The notes under the pieces: model-generated
Told to the model about the DNA's origin: nothing
Databases searched by the model: none
Seen by the model: only the letters and a program-made list of their open reading frames with translations
Shown here: positions 1 to 9,651 of the stretch, piece by piece
How positions within the stretch are numbered: position 1 is the first letter of the stretch
How the letters are laid out: the number at the start of each line of letters is the position of its first letter
Program-made: the position numbers and the translations under genes
Source of the DNA: Ezakiella coagulans
GTDB taxonomy: Bacteria; Bacillota; Clostridia; Tissierellales; Peptoniphilaceae
Assembly (NCBI RefSeq): GCF_003096635.1
Contig: NZ_QEKV01000007.1
Coordinates: 17,023-81,022 of the forward strand
DNA length: 64,000 bases
Direction: 5' to 3'

Positions 1-1
1 T

Positions 2-916
2 TTAAGGGGTTATAAATATCCGTCAGAACTTACTTTGGAAGAGAAAAATGCAGTGAGAAATACTTTTCTTTCAGAAATTTCAAAGCTTCCAATTCCATTA
101 AGATATGTTCCTTCATATTTTGCACAAAAAGGTGAAGTGGATTCTTTCGTGGAGAAAAATCTATTATCAATGGGTGTTTCCAATGAAGATGCAAGTATTT
201 TATATGATGATAAATCAAAAATAATAATTACTATTAATGATACGGAACACTTATCATTTAGCGGTTATACTTTGGATAATCCTGTGAAGAAGTATGATGA
301 ATTAAATGGATATTTGAGGATTATGTCAGAAGATTTGGCTTTTCAAAAAGATAGAAATTTCGGATATTTATCGAGTCAAATTCCTCTTTGTGGAAATGGA
401 TTTATGATTGATTCAATCGTTCATATTCCGGCACTTATGAATTCTAACAAGGTAATGTATATGGTAAACAAAACTATGAGAAGGCCTGGTGCACTTTTGA
501 TTCCGTATTCAGATAAGGCTGCAGCAAGTGCATTTTTTATAGTTAGATGTATTTCAAAAACAGAACCGTATAAGGATATAAATTTTATAGAAAATATTGT
601 GTCCGAGCTAGAAGTAAAAGAAAGAGCCGAAGCTTATGAACTAGGACAAAATCAAAATTTTATGGAGTTTTTGGCAGATAGGGTTGAATCGGCAAGAAAT
701 AGTGGAAGAATTAGTACCGGTGATTTTTTGAGAACCGTTGATGATATTATACTTTTTAGAAAAATCATGGGCGATGAAGTACAAGGCGAGAAAATCAGAA
801 ATGTTCTAATAAAAACACAAGGCACGAATATTTCTAATATGAATTTTAAACATAATGAAATCGAAGAATATTTTTATTCTTTGCTATTTGAGGATAAGGA
901 GGGATTAAATGCTTGA
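2..916 (+). CDS. mcsB: McsB-like guanido kinase family protein, 5'-truncated by window edge; probable pseudokinase
   Basis: The frame is open from base 2, so the true start lies upstream. McsB is the protein arginine kinase that marks proteins for ClpCP. The family is recognised from a segment around 236-300 that parallels the NEEDH region, from GYLSS...GNG...VHIPAL (about 362-438), which parallels the kinase GYLT.CPTNVGTG...LHLPAL block, and from its place directly before clpC. By eye the catalytic signature is broken: NEEDHIR reads NDTEHLS, the active-site Cys position reads Gln, and the Arg after GTG is Met. It is therefore probably inactive as a kinase and may act as an adaptor, which is inference. 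Its stop overlaps the clpC start by 8 bases, indicating translational coupling. Confidence 0.7.
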   Translation, partial: LRGYKYPSELTLEEKNAVRNTFLSEISKLPIPLRYVPSYFAQKGEVDSFVEKNLLSMGVSNEDASILYDDKSKIIITINDTEHLSFSGYTLDNPVKKYDELNGYLRIMSEDLAFQKDRNFGYLSSQIPLCGNGFMIDSIVHIPALMNSNKVMYMVNKTMRRPGALLIPYSDKAAASAFFIVRCISKTEPYKDINFIENIVSELEVKERAEAYELGQNQNFMEFLADRVESARNSGRISTGDFLRTVDDIILFRKIMGDEVQGEKIRNVLIKTQGTNISNMNFKHNEIEEYFYSLLFEDKEGLNA

Positions 917-3296
917 TTTTTCAAGGTTTGATAAAATCGCAAGAGAGGTAATAGAGTTCAGCGAAGAAGAGGCTAGAGCGTTAAAGGCTGATGTTGTCGG
1001 CACTCATCACATTCTTCTTGCCGCTCTGAAAAGAACAGATGCTGAAATTATAAACGTTTTAGCAAGATATGGACTTGATTATAATAGATTTTACAATGGA
1101 CTTGTTGATATAGTGGGAATCGGTGATAGTGAGAGGGTTCAAGGAACAACACCTGGGTATAGGAGAGTCGTTACAAGAGATGTAAAAAGGCTTGCGGCTT
1201 TGATGCGAGAAAATATGGTCACTCTTGATGTACTTGTTACCGCAGCGATAAGTGATAATACAGATATTACTGATATGGTATTGAGAAGTCTTGACTTTGA
1301 CAAACGGCTATTCATAAGAAATATGCTTAATCAGGGCGATGAAGAAATGGGCCCGGACGGTCCAAACATGTCGGATGAAGAAATTTTTGAAAATTATACT
1401 ACAAATTTAAATGAAAAGGCAAAGAGTGGAGAGATTGATCCTGTTATAGGACGTGAAAAAGAAATCTCTAGGATGGTTGAAATTTTGTCGAGAAGGACAA
1501 AAAACAATCCGACGCTTATCGGCGAGCCGGGAGTTGGTAAAACGGCTGTTGTTGAAGGTCTATCTGAAAAAATTGTATCAGGAGATGTCCCATACTATTT
1601 AAAAGATAAAATCATTTATAAGGTTGATTTGACAATGCTTGTTGCCGGAACAAAATATAGAGGGGACTTTGAAGATAGAATTAAAAAACTTCTTGAAAGG
1701 GCAAAAAATGACGATACAGTCATTCTATTTATTGATGAAATTCATAATATTGTCGGTGCCGGGGGGTCAGAGGGAAGTCTTGATGCTTCGAATATTTTAA
1801 AGCCTTATCTGGAAAGAGGAGACATTCAAATCATTGGAGCTACTACATTTGATGAATATAGAAAATATATAGAGAAAGATTCTGCACTTGAAAGACGGCT
1901 TCAAACCATAACTGTTGAAGAACCTACAGTTGATGAAACTATAAAGATTTTGAAAGGTATAAGAAAGAAATTCGAGGAATATCATAGGGTTAAGATTACA
2001 GACGATGCACTTATTGAAGCGGTAACTCTTTCGGAAAGATATCTTACTGAAAGATTTTTACCGGACAAAGCAATCGACGTTATGGACGAGGCGATGAGTA
2101 AAAAGCGTACAAAAGTAAAGGGTGAAGATTCTTCGAAGATTCTAAAAGAGCAATTGGAATCTATAATCGAGGAAAAGAAAGCGGCTGTTTTAAAACAGGA
2201 TTTTTTGCGTGCTGCTCGACTAAGAGATGAGGAAAGAATAATAGAGGACAAGATTTCAAAAGACTCGCTCGAAGCTGCAAATAAGTATGAAGTTGTGGAC
2301 AAGTCGGTAATCGAAGAGGTTGTGTCAACTTGGAGTGGAGTTCCGGTTTCTCAAATGACTGACAATGAACTTTTAAAATTGAGAAATTTTGAGAAGAAGT
2401 TAAGTGATAGAGTTATCGGTCAAGAGGAAGCAATTTCTGTCATTGATAGAGCTATAAAGAGGTCAAAGGTAGGGCTTAAAGACCCGAATCGTCCGATTGG
2501 AAGCTTTTTATTTGTCGGACCGACAGGAGTTGGAAAGACTTATCTTGCAAAGAGAATTTCTTATGAGCTATTCGGAGACGAGAATAAAATGACAGTTGTA
2601 GATATGAGTGAATTTATGGAAAAACATAGCGTCTCAAAGCTCATCGGTTCGCCTCCGGGATATGTCGGATATGAGGAAGGCGGTAGGCTTACTGAGTCCG
2701 TAAGAAAAAATCCGTATCAAGTTATTTTGTTTGATGAAATTGAAAAAGCACATCCAGATATTTTCAATGCTCTTCTACAAATTTTGGAAGAGGGAAGACT
2801 CACAGACAGCAAGGGAAAAGTTGTAGATTTTAAAAATACGGTTATAATTATGACTTCAAATGCCGGCACATCTGATTTAAAGAAAAAGAACACATATGGC
2901 TTTGGAGGAGGTAATGAAACTGAAAACGAAGCGATAAAGGGCAAGGTAGATAAAGCACTGAAAGAAATGTTTAAACCTGAATTCTTGAATCGTGTCGATG
3001 AAATTGTCGTATTTAATACACTCAACCAAGAAGCAGTGAAGAAAATTGTAAATCTTGAAATTGAAAAGATAAAATCAAGAATTAAAGATAAATATGAACT
3101 TGAAGTTACGGATGATTTTTTGACTCATGTTGCAAAGGAAGGATATAGTGACACTTACGGTGCAAGACCTATAAAGCGTGTTTTAATGAAGTCGCTTGAA
3201 GATGTTATTTCAGAAGAAATTGTCCGCGGTCAAATTCAACCTGGGGATAAAGTTATTCTCGATTTCAAAGATAAAGTTGTGGTAAACAGGGAATAG
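909..3296 (+). CDS. clpC: ClpC-type AAA+ unfoldase
   Basis: ClpC is the ATP-driven hexameric unfoldase that feeds substrates to ClpP in protein quality control. The 795-residue product has an N-terminal Clp repeat domain ([14 protein letters not shown] near residue 30), a first AAA module with Walker A GEPGVGKT near 205 and a Walker B LFIDEIHN, a short middle domain containing RLRDEE, a second AAA module with GPTGVGKT near 537 and [11 protein letters not shown], and a C-terminal D2-small domain. Length and order fit ClpC rather than ClpB, whose middle domain is much longer. The ATG follows an AGGAGGG site inside the end of the mcsB-like gene. radA follows after one base, so the three genes are one operon, as in Bacillus. 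Confidence 0.95.
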   Translation: MLDFSRFDKIAREVIEFSEEEARALKADVVGTHHILLAALKRTDAEIINVLARYGLDYNRFYNGLVDIVGIGDSERVQGTTPGYRRVVTRDVKRLAALMRENMVTLDVLVTAAISDNTDITDMVLRSLDFDKRLFIRNMLNQGDEEMGPDGPNMSDEEIFENYTTNLNEKAKSGEIDPVIGREKEISRMVEILSRRTKNNPTLIGEPGVGKTAVVEGLSEKIVSGDVPYYLKDKIIYKVDLTMLVAGTKYRGDFEDRIKKLLERAKNDDTVILFIDEIHNIVGAGGSEGSLDASNILKPYLERGDIQIIGATTFDEYRKYIEKDSALERRLQTITVEEPTVDETIKILKGIRKKFEEYHRVKITDDALIEAVTLSERYLTERFLPDKAIDVMDEAMSKKRTKVKGEDSSKILKEQLESIIEEKKAAVLKQDFLRAARLRDEERIIEDKISKDSLEAANKYEVVDKSVIEEVVSTWSGVPVSQMTDNELLKLRNFEKKLSDRVIGQEEAISVIDRAIKRSKVGLKDPNRPIGSFLFVGPTGVGKTYLAKRISYELFGDENKMTVVDMSEFMEKHSVSKLIGSPPGYVGYEEGGRLTESVRKNPYQVILFDEIEKAHPDIFNALLQILEEGRLTDSKGKVVDFKNTVIIMTSNAGTSDLKKKNTYGFGGGNETENEAIKGKVDKALKEMFKPEFLNRVDEIVVFNTLNQEAVKKIVNLEIEKIKSRIKDKYELEVTDDFLTHVAKEGYSDTYGARPIKRVLMKSLEDVISEEIVRGQIQPGDKVILDFKDKVVVNRE

Positions 3297-3297
3297 T

Positions 3298-4668
3298 ATG
3301 GCTAAAAATAATTTGTTCAGATGCACAGAGTGCGGATATGAATCTGTTGGTAGTTTTGGAAAGTGTCCAGGTTGTGGCAAATGGGGGACAATGGTTGAAA
3401 AAGAGCCGGAACCGGTAAAGAGCATAAATGTAAAAGGTAAACGAAATATTGGAAGCGGTGTTGTTTCAAAACTTTCAGAAGTAAAAGGCTTAAATTCTGA
3501 CCGAGTAATGTCAAAAATAAATGAACTCGACAGAGTTATGGGTGGCGGAATCGTTAGAGACTCCGTCACCATTTTGACCGCACGTCCCGGTGCAGGAAAG
3601 AGTACACTTCTTCTGCAACTTTCAAATAAACTTGGCGAACTTGGCTATAAGGTTTTATATGCAAGTGGTGAAGAAAGCGAAAGTCAAATAAAAAAGAGGG
3701 CGGAAAGAATTTTAGATAAAACTTCGGATAATCTTTATGTTATTAGCACAAATAGTCTTAATGAGGTAGACCAAAGTGTTAGAAGCATGTGTATTGATGT
3801 TTTGATTGTTGACTCAATACAAACTTTCGTTCTCGATGAATATTTACCAAGCAGGGCCGGAAGCCCTACACAGAGCCTGGAATGTGCATATAAATGCGTT
3901 GAAATTGCAAAAGATAAAGAGAATCCGAGAATTGTTTTTCTAGTAGGACAAATGAATAAGGAAGACGAGTTGTCCGGACTTCGTTCTATAGAGCATTTGG
4001 TCGACACTGTTTTATATATTGAAGGTGAAAAAGGAGAAGCATTAAGATCTCTTGTTGCTACAAAAAACAGATACGGCTCAACCGGCGAAATGGGATTCTT
4101 CCAAATGGAGGACAAAGGACTTATTTCTATTGACAATCCTTCTGAGTATTTTATGACAACGAGAGAAAGTCCAGTCAAAGGTTCTGCACTTGGTGCAATA
4201 AAGGAAGGCTCACGACCGATTGTTCTTGAAGTTGAGAGTCTTATGAGTAAATCTTTCACACCATATCCGTCTAGAATAACGGACTCAATAAAAAAAGATA
4301 GTTTAAATATTTGTATTAGTATTCTTGAAGACACAATGAATTTAAAACTTTTTGATCAGAATGTTGTCCTTAAAGCGGTTGGGGGGTTTAGAACATATGA
4401 TCCGTCTTTAAACTTTGCGATTATTATGAGTATTGCAAGTTCTTATTACGGAAAACCTCTTAATAAAGATGTTGTTTTTATAGGAGACGTTGCTCTTACA
4501 GGAGAAATCAGAAAGTCTCAAAGCCTTTCTGAAAAAATTAAAGAAGCTGACAGAACCGGGGTTAGCGAAATTGCAATCAGCGATAGAAATGGGGATTTTA
4601 AAGCTACGAATGCAAAAGTGATAAAATTCAAAAATATATCTGAGGCGATTTCCCATTATTTGAAATAG
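3298..4668 (+). CDS. radA: DNA repair protein RadA
   Basis: RadA (Sms) is a RecA-like ATPase that promotes branch migration of recombination intermediates. The 456-residue protein has the N-terminal four-cysteine zinc finger (CTECGYESVGSFGKCPGCG, residues about 9-27), Walker A ARPGAGKST near 97-105, the RadA-specific KNRYGSTGEMGFF motif near 257-269, and a C-terminal Lon-protease-like domain without a catalytic dyad. The gene starts one base after the clpC stop and ends at a strong terminator. In Bacillus disA follows radA; here disA is absent and a ComEA-like gene with its own promoter comes next. Confidence 0.96.
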   Translation: MAKNNLFRCTECGYESVGSFGKCPGCGKWGTMVEKEPEPVKSINVKGKRNIGSGVVSKLSEVKGLNSDRVMSKINELDRVMGGGIVRDSVTILTARPGAGKSTLLLQLSNKLGELGYKVLYASGEESESQIKKRAERILDKTSDNLYVISTNSLNEVDQSVRSMCIDVLIVDSIQTFVLDEYLPSRAGSPTQSLECAYKCVEIAKDKENPRIVFLVGQMNKEDELSGLRSIEHLVDTVLYIEGEKGEALRSLVATKNRYGSTGEMGFFQMEDKGLISIDNPSEYFMTTRESPVKGSALGAIKEGSRPIVLEVESLMSKSFTPYPSRITDSIKKDSLNICISILEDTMNLKLFDQNVVLKAVGGFRTYDPSLNFAIIMSIASSYYGKPLNKDVVFIGDVALTGEIRKSQSLSEKIKEADRTGVSEIAISDRNGDFKATNAKVIKFKNISEAISHYLK

Positions 4669-4672
4669 TTAT

Positions 4673-4707
4673 AGCATTGAAATTTCGATATTTCAATGCT
4701 TTTTTTA
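4673..4707 (+). terminator. Rho-independent terminator after radA
   Basis: An 11-bp perfect stem (AGCATTGAAAT / ATTTCAATGCT) with a six-base loop is followed by seven T residues. It closes the mcsB-clpC-radA operon. Confidence 0.9.
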
Positions 4708-4736
4708 TTGCAAATTATTAATATTTATGTTAAAAT
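4708..4736 (+). promoter_or_regulatory. SigA-type promoter for the comEA-selD-selA-selB unit
   Basis: TTGCAA and TAAAAT are separated by exactly 17 bases and start right after the radA terminator. No other terminator is seen before the end of the response-regulator gene, so this probably drives the ComEA-like gene and the sel genes together. Confidence 0.7.
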
Positions 4737-4770
4737 GAAAATATAGTACGTGTTCTTTCGGGAGGAATAT

Positions 4771-5349
4771 ATGAAGAAAAAATTTATTTATTTAATTATA
4801 ATTTTTATTTTTTCATTTGCCGGATGTAAAGACAATAATGAAGATATACTTAGGTTTAAAACGAGTGCAAATGAGATTAATCGAGAGGACATTGTGGAAG
4901 AAAAGAGTGAGAAAAAGGACGATCTTTTGATTGTTCATGTTAGTGGAAGTGTTAAAAGATCCGGAGTTTACCAACTTGAAAAGGATAAACGTATTATCGA
5001 TGCTATTGAAAAAGCGGGTGGACTTTTAGAAGAAGCGGACCCCGATGCATTAAATCTCGCTGAGAAGATTAAAGACGGGATGAAGATCTATGTGCCGAAA
5101 AAAGGAGAACAACCTACTGCGGCTGCGGATCTTAAATCTCAAAGTTATATAGATTTAAATTTGGCAACAAAAGAAGAGTTAATGACTCTTCCGGGAGTTG
5201 GAGAAAAGACGGCTGATAAAATTATTGCCTATAGGGAGGCGCAGCCATTTGAAAAAGTAGATGACTTGTTAAAAGTTTCCGGTTTCGGTAAAAAGAAAAT
5301 GGAGGCTCTAAAAGGTTTGATTGCTGTTGGAGGGGAAATATATGAGTGA
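4771..5349 (+). CDS. ComEA-like SLBB / helix-hairpin-helix lipoprotein
   Basis: ComEA proteins are surface DNA receptors for transformation. This 192-residue protein has an N-terminal lipoprotein signal (MKKK, hydrophobic stretch, lipobox FAGC with Cys at residue 19), an SLBB-type domain (about residues 54-112) and two helix-hairpin-helix units (NLATKEELMTLPGVGEKTA and the FEKVDDLLKVSGFGKKK region) at the C-terminus. The ATG at 4771 has GGAGG seven bases upstream and is preferred to an earlier GTG at 4750. The lipid anchor in place of the usual transmembrane anchor is unusual. No comEC lies nearby, so a role in DNA uptake is inferred from domains only. Its end overlaps the start of selD by 8 bases. 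Confidence 0.82.
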   Translation: MKKKFIYLIIIFIFSFAGCKDNNEDILRFKTSANEINREDIVEEKSEKKDDLLIVHVSGSVKRSGVYQLEKDKRIIDAIEKAGGLLEEADPDALNLAEKIKDGMKIYVPKKGEQPTAAADLKSQSYIDLNLATKEELMTLPGVGEKTADKIIAYREAQPFEKVDDLLKVSGFGKKKMEALKGLIAVGGEIYE

Positions 5350-6379
5350 TGTAAAATTAACACAATATGCAAAGACAAGCGGCTGAGCGGCAAAAGTCGG
5401 TCCCGACATATTGTCGCAAGTTTTGCGAGGAATAACAAAAAATGTAATTTCAGATGATAAATTATTGGTTGGCATAGAGACATCGGACGATGCGGCGGTT
5501 TATGATTTAGGAAATGATAATTTGTTAATAACCACTTTGGATTTCTTTACTCCTATTGTTGATGATCCATATACATTTGGACTCATCGGAGCTGCAAACT
5601 CATTGTCCGACGTTTATGCAATGGGCGGATATCCGAAGATGGCTATGAATATTGTGTGCTTTCCAAACTGTTTAAGCCCTTCCATTTTACAGGAGATTTT
5701 AAGAGGCGGATTCGATAAGATGATGGAAGCGGAATGTCTTTGTGTAGGTGGACATACAGTTCAAGATGATGAGCCGAAATATGGACTTTCAGTTTCAGGA
5801 TTCTGCCACAGAAAAGATCTTTTAAGAAACAGTTCTGCAAATGAAGGTGACCTCATTATTATGACAAAGCCAATAGGAACTGGTGTATTAACAACTGCAA
5901 TAAAAGCAGGTTTTGCAAAGCAAGATGAAATAGATGAAGTTGTAAAGTCGATGAGCACACTCAATGCTTTTGGGTTAAAGGCTATTGAGCAAGGCGGTGG
6001 TGCAACGGCAGCAACGGATATAACAGGTTTCGGACTTGCAGGACATCTTATTGAAATGCTGGATGGCGCTGATTTATCGTGTGATTTGTATACAGATAAA
6101 CTTGTAGCAATCAAGAGTGCACATGACTATGCTCAAATGGGACTTGTTCCAAAGGGAACATATGATAATAAAAAATATTTTTCAAATAGATATGAATCGA
6201 TGCACAACGATTATATAGATGACTTGGTTTTTGACCCTCAAACATCAGGAGGCCTTTTAATTACTGCTGATGAAAAAAGGGCAAATAAAATTATGCAAGC
6301 ACTTAATGATTCACCATATCCGGGAGCAATTATAGGTGAAGTCACTAAGAAAAGAGAAAAACGACTTTATGTAAAGTAG
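5342..6379 (+). CDS. selD: Selenophosphate synthetase containing selenocysteine (in-frame UGA)
   Basis: SelD makes selenophosphate from selenide and ATP, the selenium donor for Sec-tRNA. The 345-residue reading frame begins at the ATG at 5342 and reads through TGA at 5384-5386, giving TKTSGUAAKVGP, the standard Sec/Cys active-site loop of SelD with U in place of Cys. Downstream are the AIRS-type GIETSDDAAVY motif, VGGHTVQDDEPKYGLSVSG and the DPQTSGGLL motif. Starting after the TGA would remove the catalytic loop. The tRNA-Sec, selA and selB genes needed for readthrough are all within 5 kb. A hairpin just 3' of the TGA is a plausible SECIS element. The start overlaps the ComEA-like gene, suggesting coupled translation. 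Confidence 0.95.
5384..5410 (+). promoter_or_regulatory. Candidate bacterial SECIS element: UGA(Sec) codon and following hairpin in selD
   Basis: The TGA at 5384-5386 is followed nine bases later by GTCG-GTCC-CGAC (5396-5407), a short stem whose loop carries a GU, as expected for SelB-bound bacterial SECIS hairpins. The stem is short and was not folded computationally. Confidence 0.6.
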
Positions 6380-6386
6380 GTGTTGT

Positions 6387-7766
6387 ATGTATAGTAAAAT
6401 TCCTAAGATGGATGAAATTTTAGGTCGTGATAAAATAAAAATACTATCTGATTCCGTTGATATTGAAGCTATAAAAGATCTAGCAAATGATATTTTAAAC
6501 GGTTTTAGAAACGATATCAGAAATGGAATCACAGAAGATGAACTAGATAGAAAAATTGAAAGACTTGATGATGACATAATTGAATCATTTTCAAGTTTGA
6601 AAGAGGATCGCCTGAGACCTCTTGTGAATGCAACCGGAACAGTTATTCACACAAATCTTGGAAGAAGTTTAATAAGTAAGGACATGGTATCTTCGATTGA
6701 AAACATTCTTCTTGGATATTCAAACCTTGAGTTTGACCTTGAAAAAGGAGTTAGAGGGCTCAGATATTCTCACATTGAAAGCCTCATTACAAAAGTGACA
6801 GGAGCTGAAGCGGCAATGGTTGTAAATAACAATGCTTCAGCTGTTCTTTTGGTGCTTTCAGAGTTCGCAAAAGGAAAAGAGGCTATTATAAGCCGCGGTG
6901 AACTGATTGAAATCGGTGGAAGCTTTAGAATTCCTGATGTTATGGAAGCAAGCGGATGTGAGCTGAGAGAAGTTGGAACTACAAATAAAACACATCTTTT
7001 TGATTATGAAAGAGCGATTAATGAAAATACCGGCGTTATTTTGAAAGTTCATACGTCAAATTATAGAGTTGTAGGTTTTACTGAAGATGTTAAGGCTTTT
7101 GAATTAAAAAAGCTTGCCAATGACAACGAATTGCCGCTTATTGAAGACTTGGGAAGCGGAGTTCTTGTAAATTTGGAAGAGTATGGTCTTATGCATGAAC
7201 CGACTGTTCAAGAGTCAGTCGAGTCAGGCATTGATATTATTACGTTCAGCGGAGACAAACTTTTGGGCGGACCGCAAGCGGGGATAATTATCGGTAAGAA
7301 AAAATATATAGACAGACTAAAGAGAAATCAGTTGACGAGGGCTCTTAGAGTTGATAAGATGACAATAAAACTTTTAGAAGAAATTTTTAAGGTTTATTTA
7401 TACGAAAAAGATCCAGTTAAAAAGATTCCTACACTTAATATGATTACAAAATCAAAAGAAAATATTCTCGAAGATTCAAAAAAAGTTTCAAAGGGTCTTA
7501 AAAAATTGGGATATGAAGCTGAGGTTGTGGAAGATTATTCGGAAGTTGGAGGAGGAAGTCTTCCAACTGAAAAGCTTCCGACCTATGTTGTCAAGGTATC
7601 CGATGATGAACTTTCAGAAGGGGAGATTGACTATAGGCTTAGACATTTGAAATATCCGGTTGTTGGAAGAATCCACAAAGAATATTTTATCATAGACCCG
7701 AGAACTTTTATTGACGATGATGTCAAAAGAGTAATTTCAGCTTTTAAAGAAATTAAGGAGAGTTAA
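6387..7766 (+). CDS. selA: L-seryl-tRNA(Sec) selenium transferase
   Basis: SelA is a PLP enzyme that converts Ser-tRNA(Sec) to Sec-tRNA(Sec) using selenophosphate. The 459-residue protein has the family length, an N-terminal helical tRNA-binding region, the LVNATGTVIHTNLGRS motif (about residues 78-93), VNNNASAVLL, and the PLP-lysine motif TFSGDKLLGGPQAG near residue 290. It starts seven bases after selD and its TAA overlaps the selB ATG by one base, so selD, selA and selB are translated from one message. Confidence 0.97.
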   Translation: MYSKIPKMDEILGRDKIKILSDSVDIEAIKDLANDILNGFRNDIRNGITEDELDRKIERLDDDIIESFSSLKEDRLRPLVNATGTVIHTNLGRSLISKDMVSSIENILLGYSNLEFDLEKGVRGLRYSHIESLITKVTGAEAAMVVNNNASAVLLVLSEFAKGKEAIISRGELIEIGGSFRIPDVMEASGCELREVGTTNKTHLFDYERAINENTGVILKVHTSNYRVVGFTEDVKAFELKKLANDNELPLIEDLGSGVLVNLEEYGLMHEPTVQESVESGIDIITFSGDKLLGGPQAGIIIGKKKYIDRLKRNQLTRALRVDKMTIKLLEEIFKVYLYEKDPVKKIPTLNMITKSKENILEDSKKVSKGLKKLGYEAEVVEDYSEVGGGSLPTEKLPTYVVKVSDDELSEGEIDYRLRHLKYPVVGRIHKEYFIIDPRTFIDDDVKRVISAFKEIKES

Positions 7767-9649
7767 TGAAACACTTTATTATTGGAACTGCCGGCCACAT
7801 TGACCATGGAAAAACATCACTTATAAGAGCTCTTACAGGCAGAAATACAGATAGATTGTCAGAAGAACAACAAAGGGGAATAACAATAGATTTGGGTTTC
7901 ACATACTATGATGATAAATCAGGTGTTAGAGTTGGAATCGTTGACGTACCTGGGCATGAAAAGTTTGTAAAAAACATGTTGTCCGGTGTTCATGGAATGG
8001 ATATTGTTCTTGTAATTGTAGCAGCGGATGAAGGAATAATGCCGCAAACTATAGAGCATCTTAATATTTTAAATTTGCTTGGAGTTGACAAGGGCATAAT
8101 CGTTATAACAAAGACTGATATGGTTGATAAAGATTGGTTGGGACTTGTTCTTGATGATGTTAAGGAATATATTTCTCACACATTTTTAAAAGATGCACCG
8201 ATTGTCCCTGTGAGCTCAAAAACGGGTGATGGTATCGATGAATTGAAATCTTTAATTTCTAAATTTATTAGTGAAATGCCTGAAAATATAAATAAAGGTG
8301 AAGGAGTTCTTCCAATTGACCGCGTGTTCACGCTTAAAGGTGTGGGTACAGTCGTTACCGGGACTCAGACTCATGGCGAGTTTAAGATAAATCAGGATGT
8401 TTTTATTTATCCTGAAATGATTGAAAGTAAAATTCGTTCAATACAAGTTCACGGTGAGGATATGAATGAAAGTTTCAGTTCGCAACGTGTGGCGATGAAT
8501 CTTGCAAATGTAAAAAAGGAAGATATAAAAAGAGGTTCGGTCATTTCGGTTAAAGATCATTTGCTAGTATCAAATTTAATTGATGTTAAGCTAAAATGTA
8601 TACCAGACTCAAAGTATTCAATAAAAAATAGGTCCCGTGTAAGATTTCACATTGGGAGTGAAGAGACACTAGCACGAGTTATACTACTTGATAGAGGGGA
8701 ACTTAATCCGGGAGAAGAGTGTTATGCGCAACTACTTCTTCAAGACGAAATTGTTGCGATGCGAAAGGATAAATTTATTGTAAGATTTTTCAGTCCGGTC
8801 ATAACAATTGGCGGTGGAGAAATTTTGGAACTAAAACCAAGCAAGAAAAAGAGATTTAGAGAAGAGTCCATTGAGCTTATAAAGAATAAGGATACTGACA
8901 GTATTTCCGAATCGATTGAAGCTATTCTTGCAGATCGCGGCACAGATTTTGTAACGAAGTCAGATCTTTCGAAGCTTCTTTCTATACCGGAAGAAGATAT
9001 AATAAGTGACATTGAAAATCTTGAAGACGAAGGAACCGTCGAAACGATTGGAGACAATTATCTAGTTCTTTCTTCAGATATAAAGAAAATTCAAAATGGA
9101 GTAATAGAATATCTTGAAGAGTACCACAAAAAATTCCCTTTGAGACTGGGTGTTTCTTTAGAAGAAATAAGACAAAAGTTTTTGAGAGGATTAAATCAAA
9201 AGATTCAGGATTCTTTTTTAAATCGTATAAGTGCCGATAAAGATATTATCATAGACGATAATTTAGTTCTTTTGAGTACTTTCTTCAGAACGTATACCGA
9301 TGCTGAACAAAAGAAAATTGATGAAATTGTTAATTACATGAAGAAAGAAAATCGTTTATACAAAAAAGAAGAGTTGATTGGAGCATCACCTGATTTGATA
9401 AATGCAATGATAAAGGATAAAATTTTAATTGAGATGTCAAAAGAGGTTTTGCTCTATGAATATTATTTAAAATGTACAGATACAGTTTTTAAGTTATTCA
9501 ATGAACATGAATCAATAAATGTTAAGATTCTAAGGGATGAATTGGAAACCAATAGAAAGACTGCTGTTGCTCTTTTGGAATATTACGATGCTAAAAAGAT
9601 TACTAGAAGACAAGGTGACGAAAGGTTTTTGTTTAAGAGAAGGGATTAA
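7766..9649 (+). CDS. selB: Selenocysteine-specific elongation factor
   Basis: SelB is the GTPase that carries Sec-tRNA to ribosomes stalled at UGA codons and binds the SECIS hairpin. The 627-residue product has G1 AGHIDHGKTSL, G3 DVPGHEKF, G4 ITKTDMVD, EF-Tu-like domains 2 and 3, and a C-terminal region of winged helices (about residues 380-627) that binds the mRNA hairpin. Start is the ATG overlapping the selA stop. It is followed two bases later by a response-regulator gene with a TTG start. Confidence 0.96.
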   Translation: MKHFIIGTAGHIDHGKTSLIRALTGRNTDRLSEEQQRGITIDLGFTYYDDKSGVRVGIVDVPGHEKFVKNMLSGVHGMDIVLVIVAADEGIMPQTIEHLNILNLLGVDKGIIVITKTDMVDKDWLGLVLDDVKEYISHTFLKDAPIVPVSSKTGDGIDELKSLISKFISEMPENINKGEGVLPIDRVFTLKGVGTVVTGTQTHGEFKINQDVFIYPEMIESKIRSIQVHGEDMNESFSSQRVAMNLANVKKEDIKRGSVISVKDHLLVSNLIDVKLKCIPDSKYSIKNRSRVRFHIGSEETLARVILLDRGELNPGEECYAQLLLQDEIVAMRKDKFIVRFFSPVITIGGGEILELKPSKKKRFREESIELIKNKDTDSISESIEAILADRGTDFVTKSDLSKLLSIPEEDIISDIENLEDEGTVETIGDNYLVLSSDIKKIQNGVIEYLEEYHKKFPLRLGVSLEEIRQKFLRGLNQKIQDSFLNRISADKDIIIDDNLVLLSTFFRTYTDAEQKKIDEIVNYMKKENRLYKKEELIGASPDLINAMIKDKILIEMSKEVLLYEYYLKCTDTVFKLFNEHESINVKILRDELETNRKTAVALLEYYDAKKITRRQGDERFLFKRRD

Positions 9650-9651
9650 TT

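Noticed and set aside
5384..5386. In-frame TGA near the start of selD, which could be read as a nonsense mutation or pseudogene
   Set aside because: It sits exactly at the catalytic Cys/Sec position of SelD, a hairpin follows it, and tRNA-Sec, SelA and SelB are encoded next door, so it is a selenocysteine codon.
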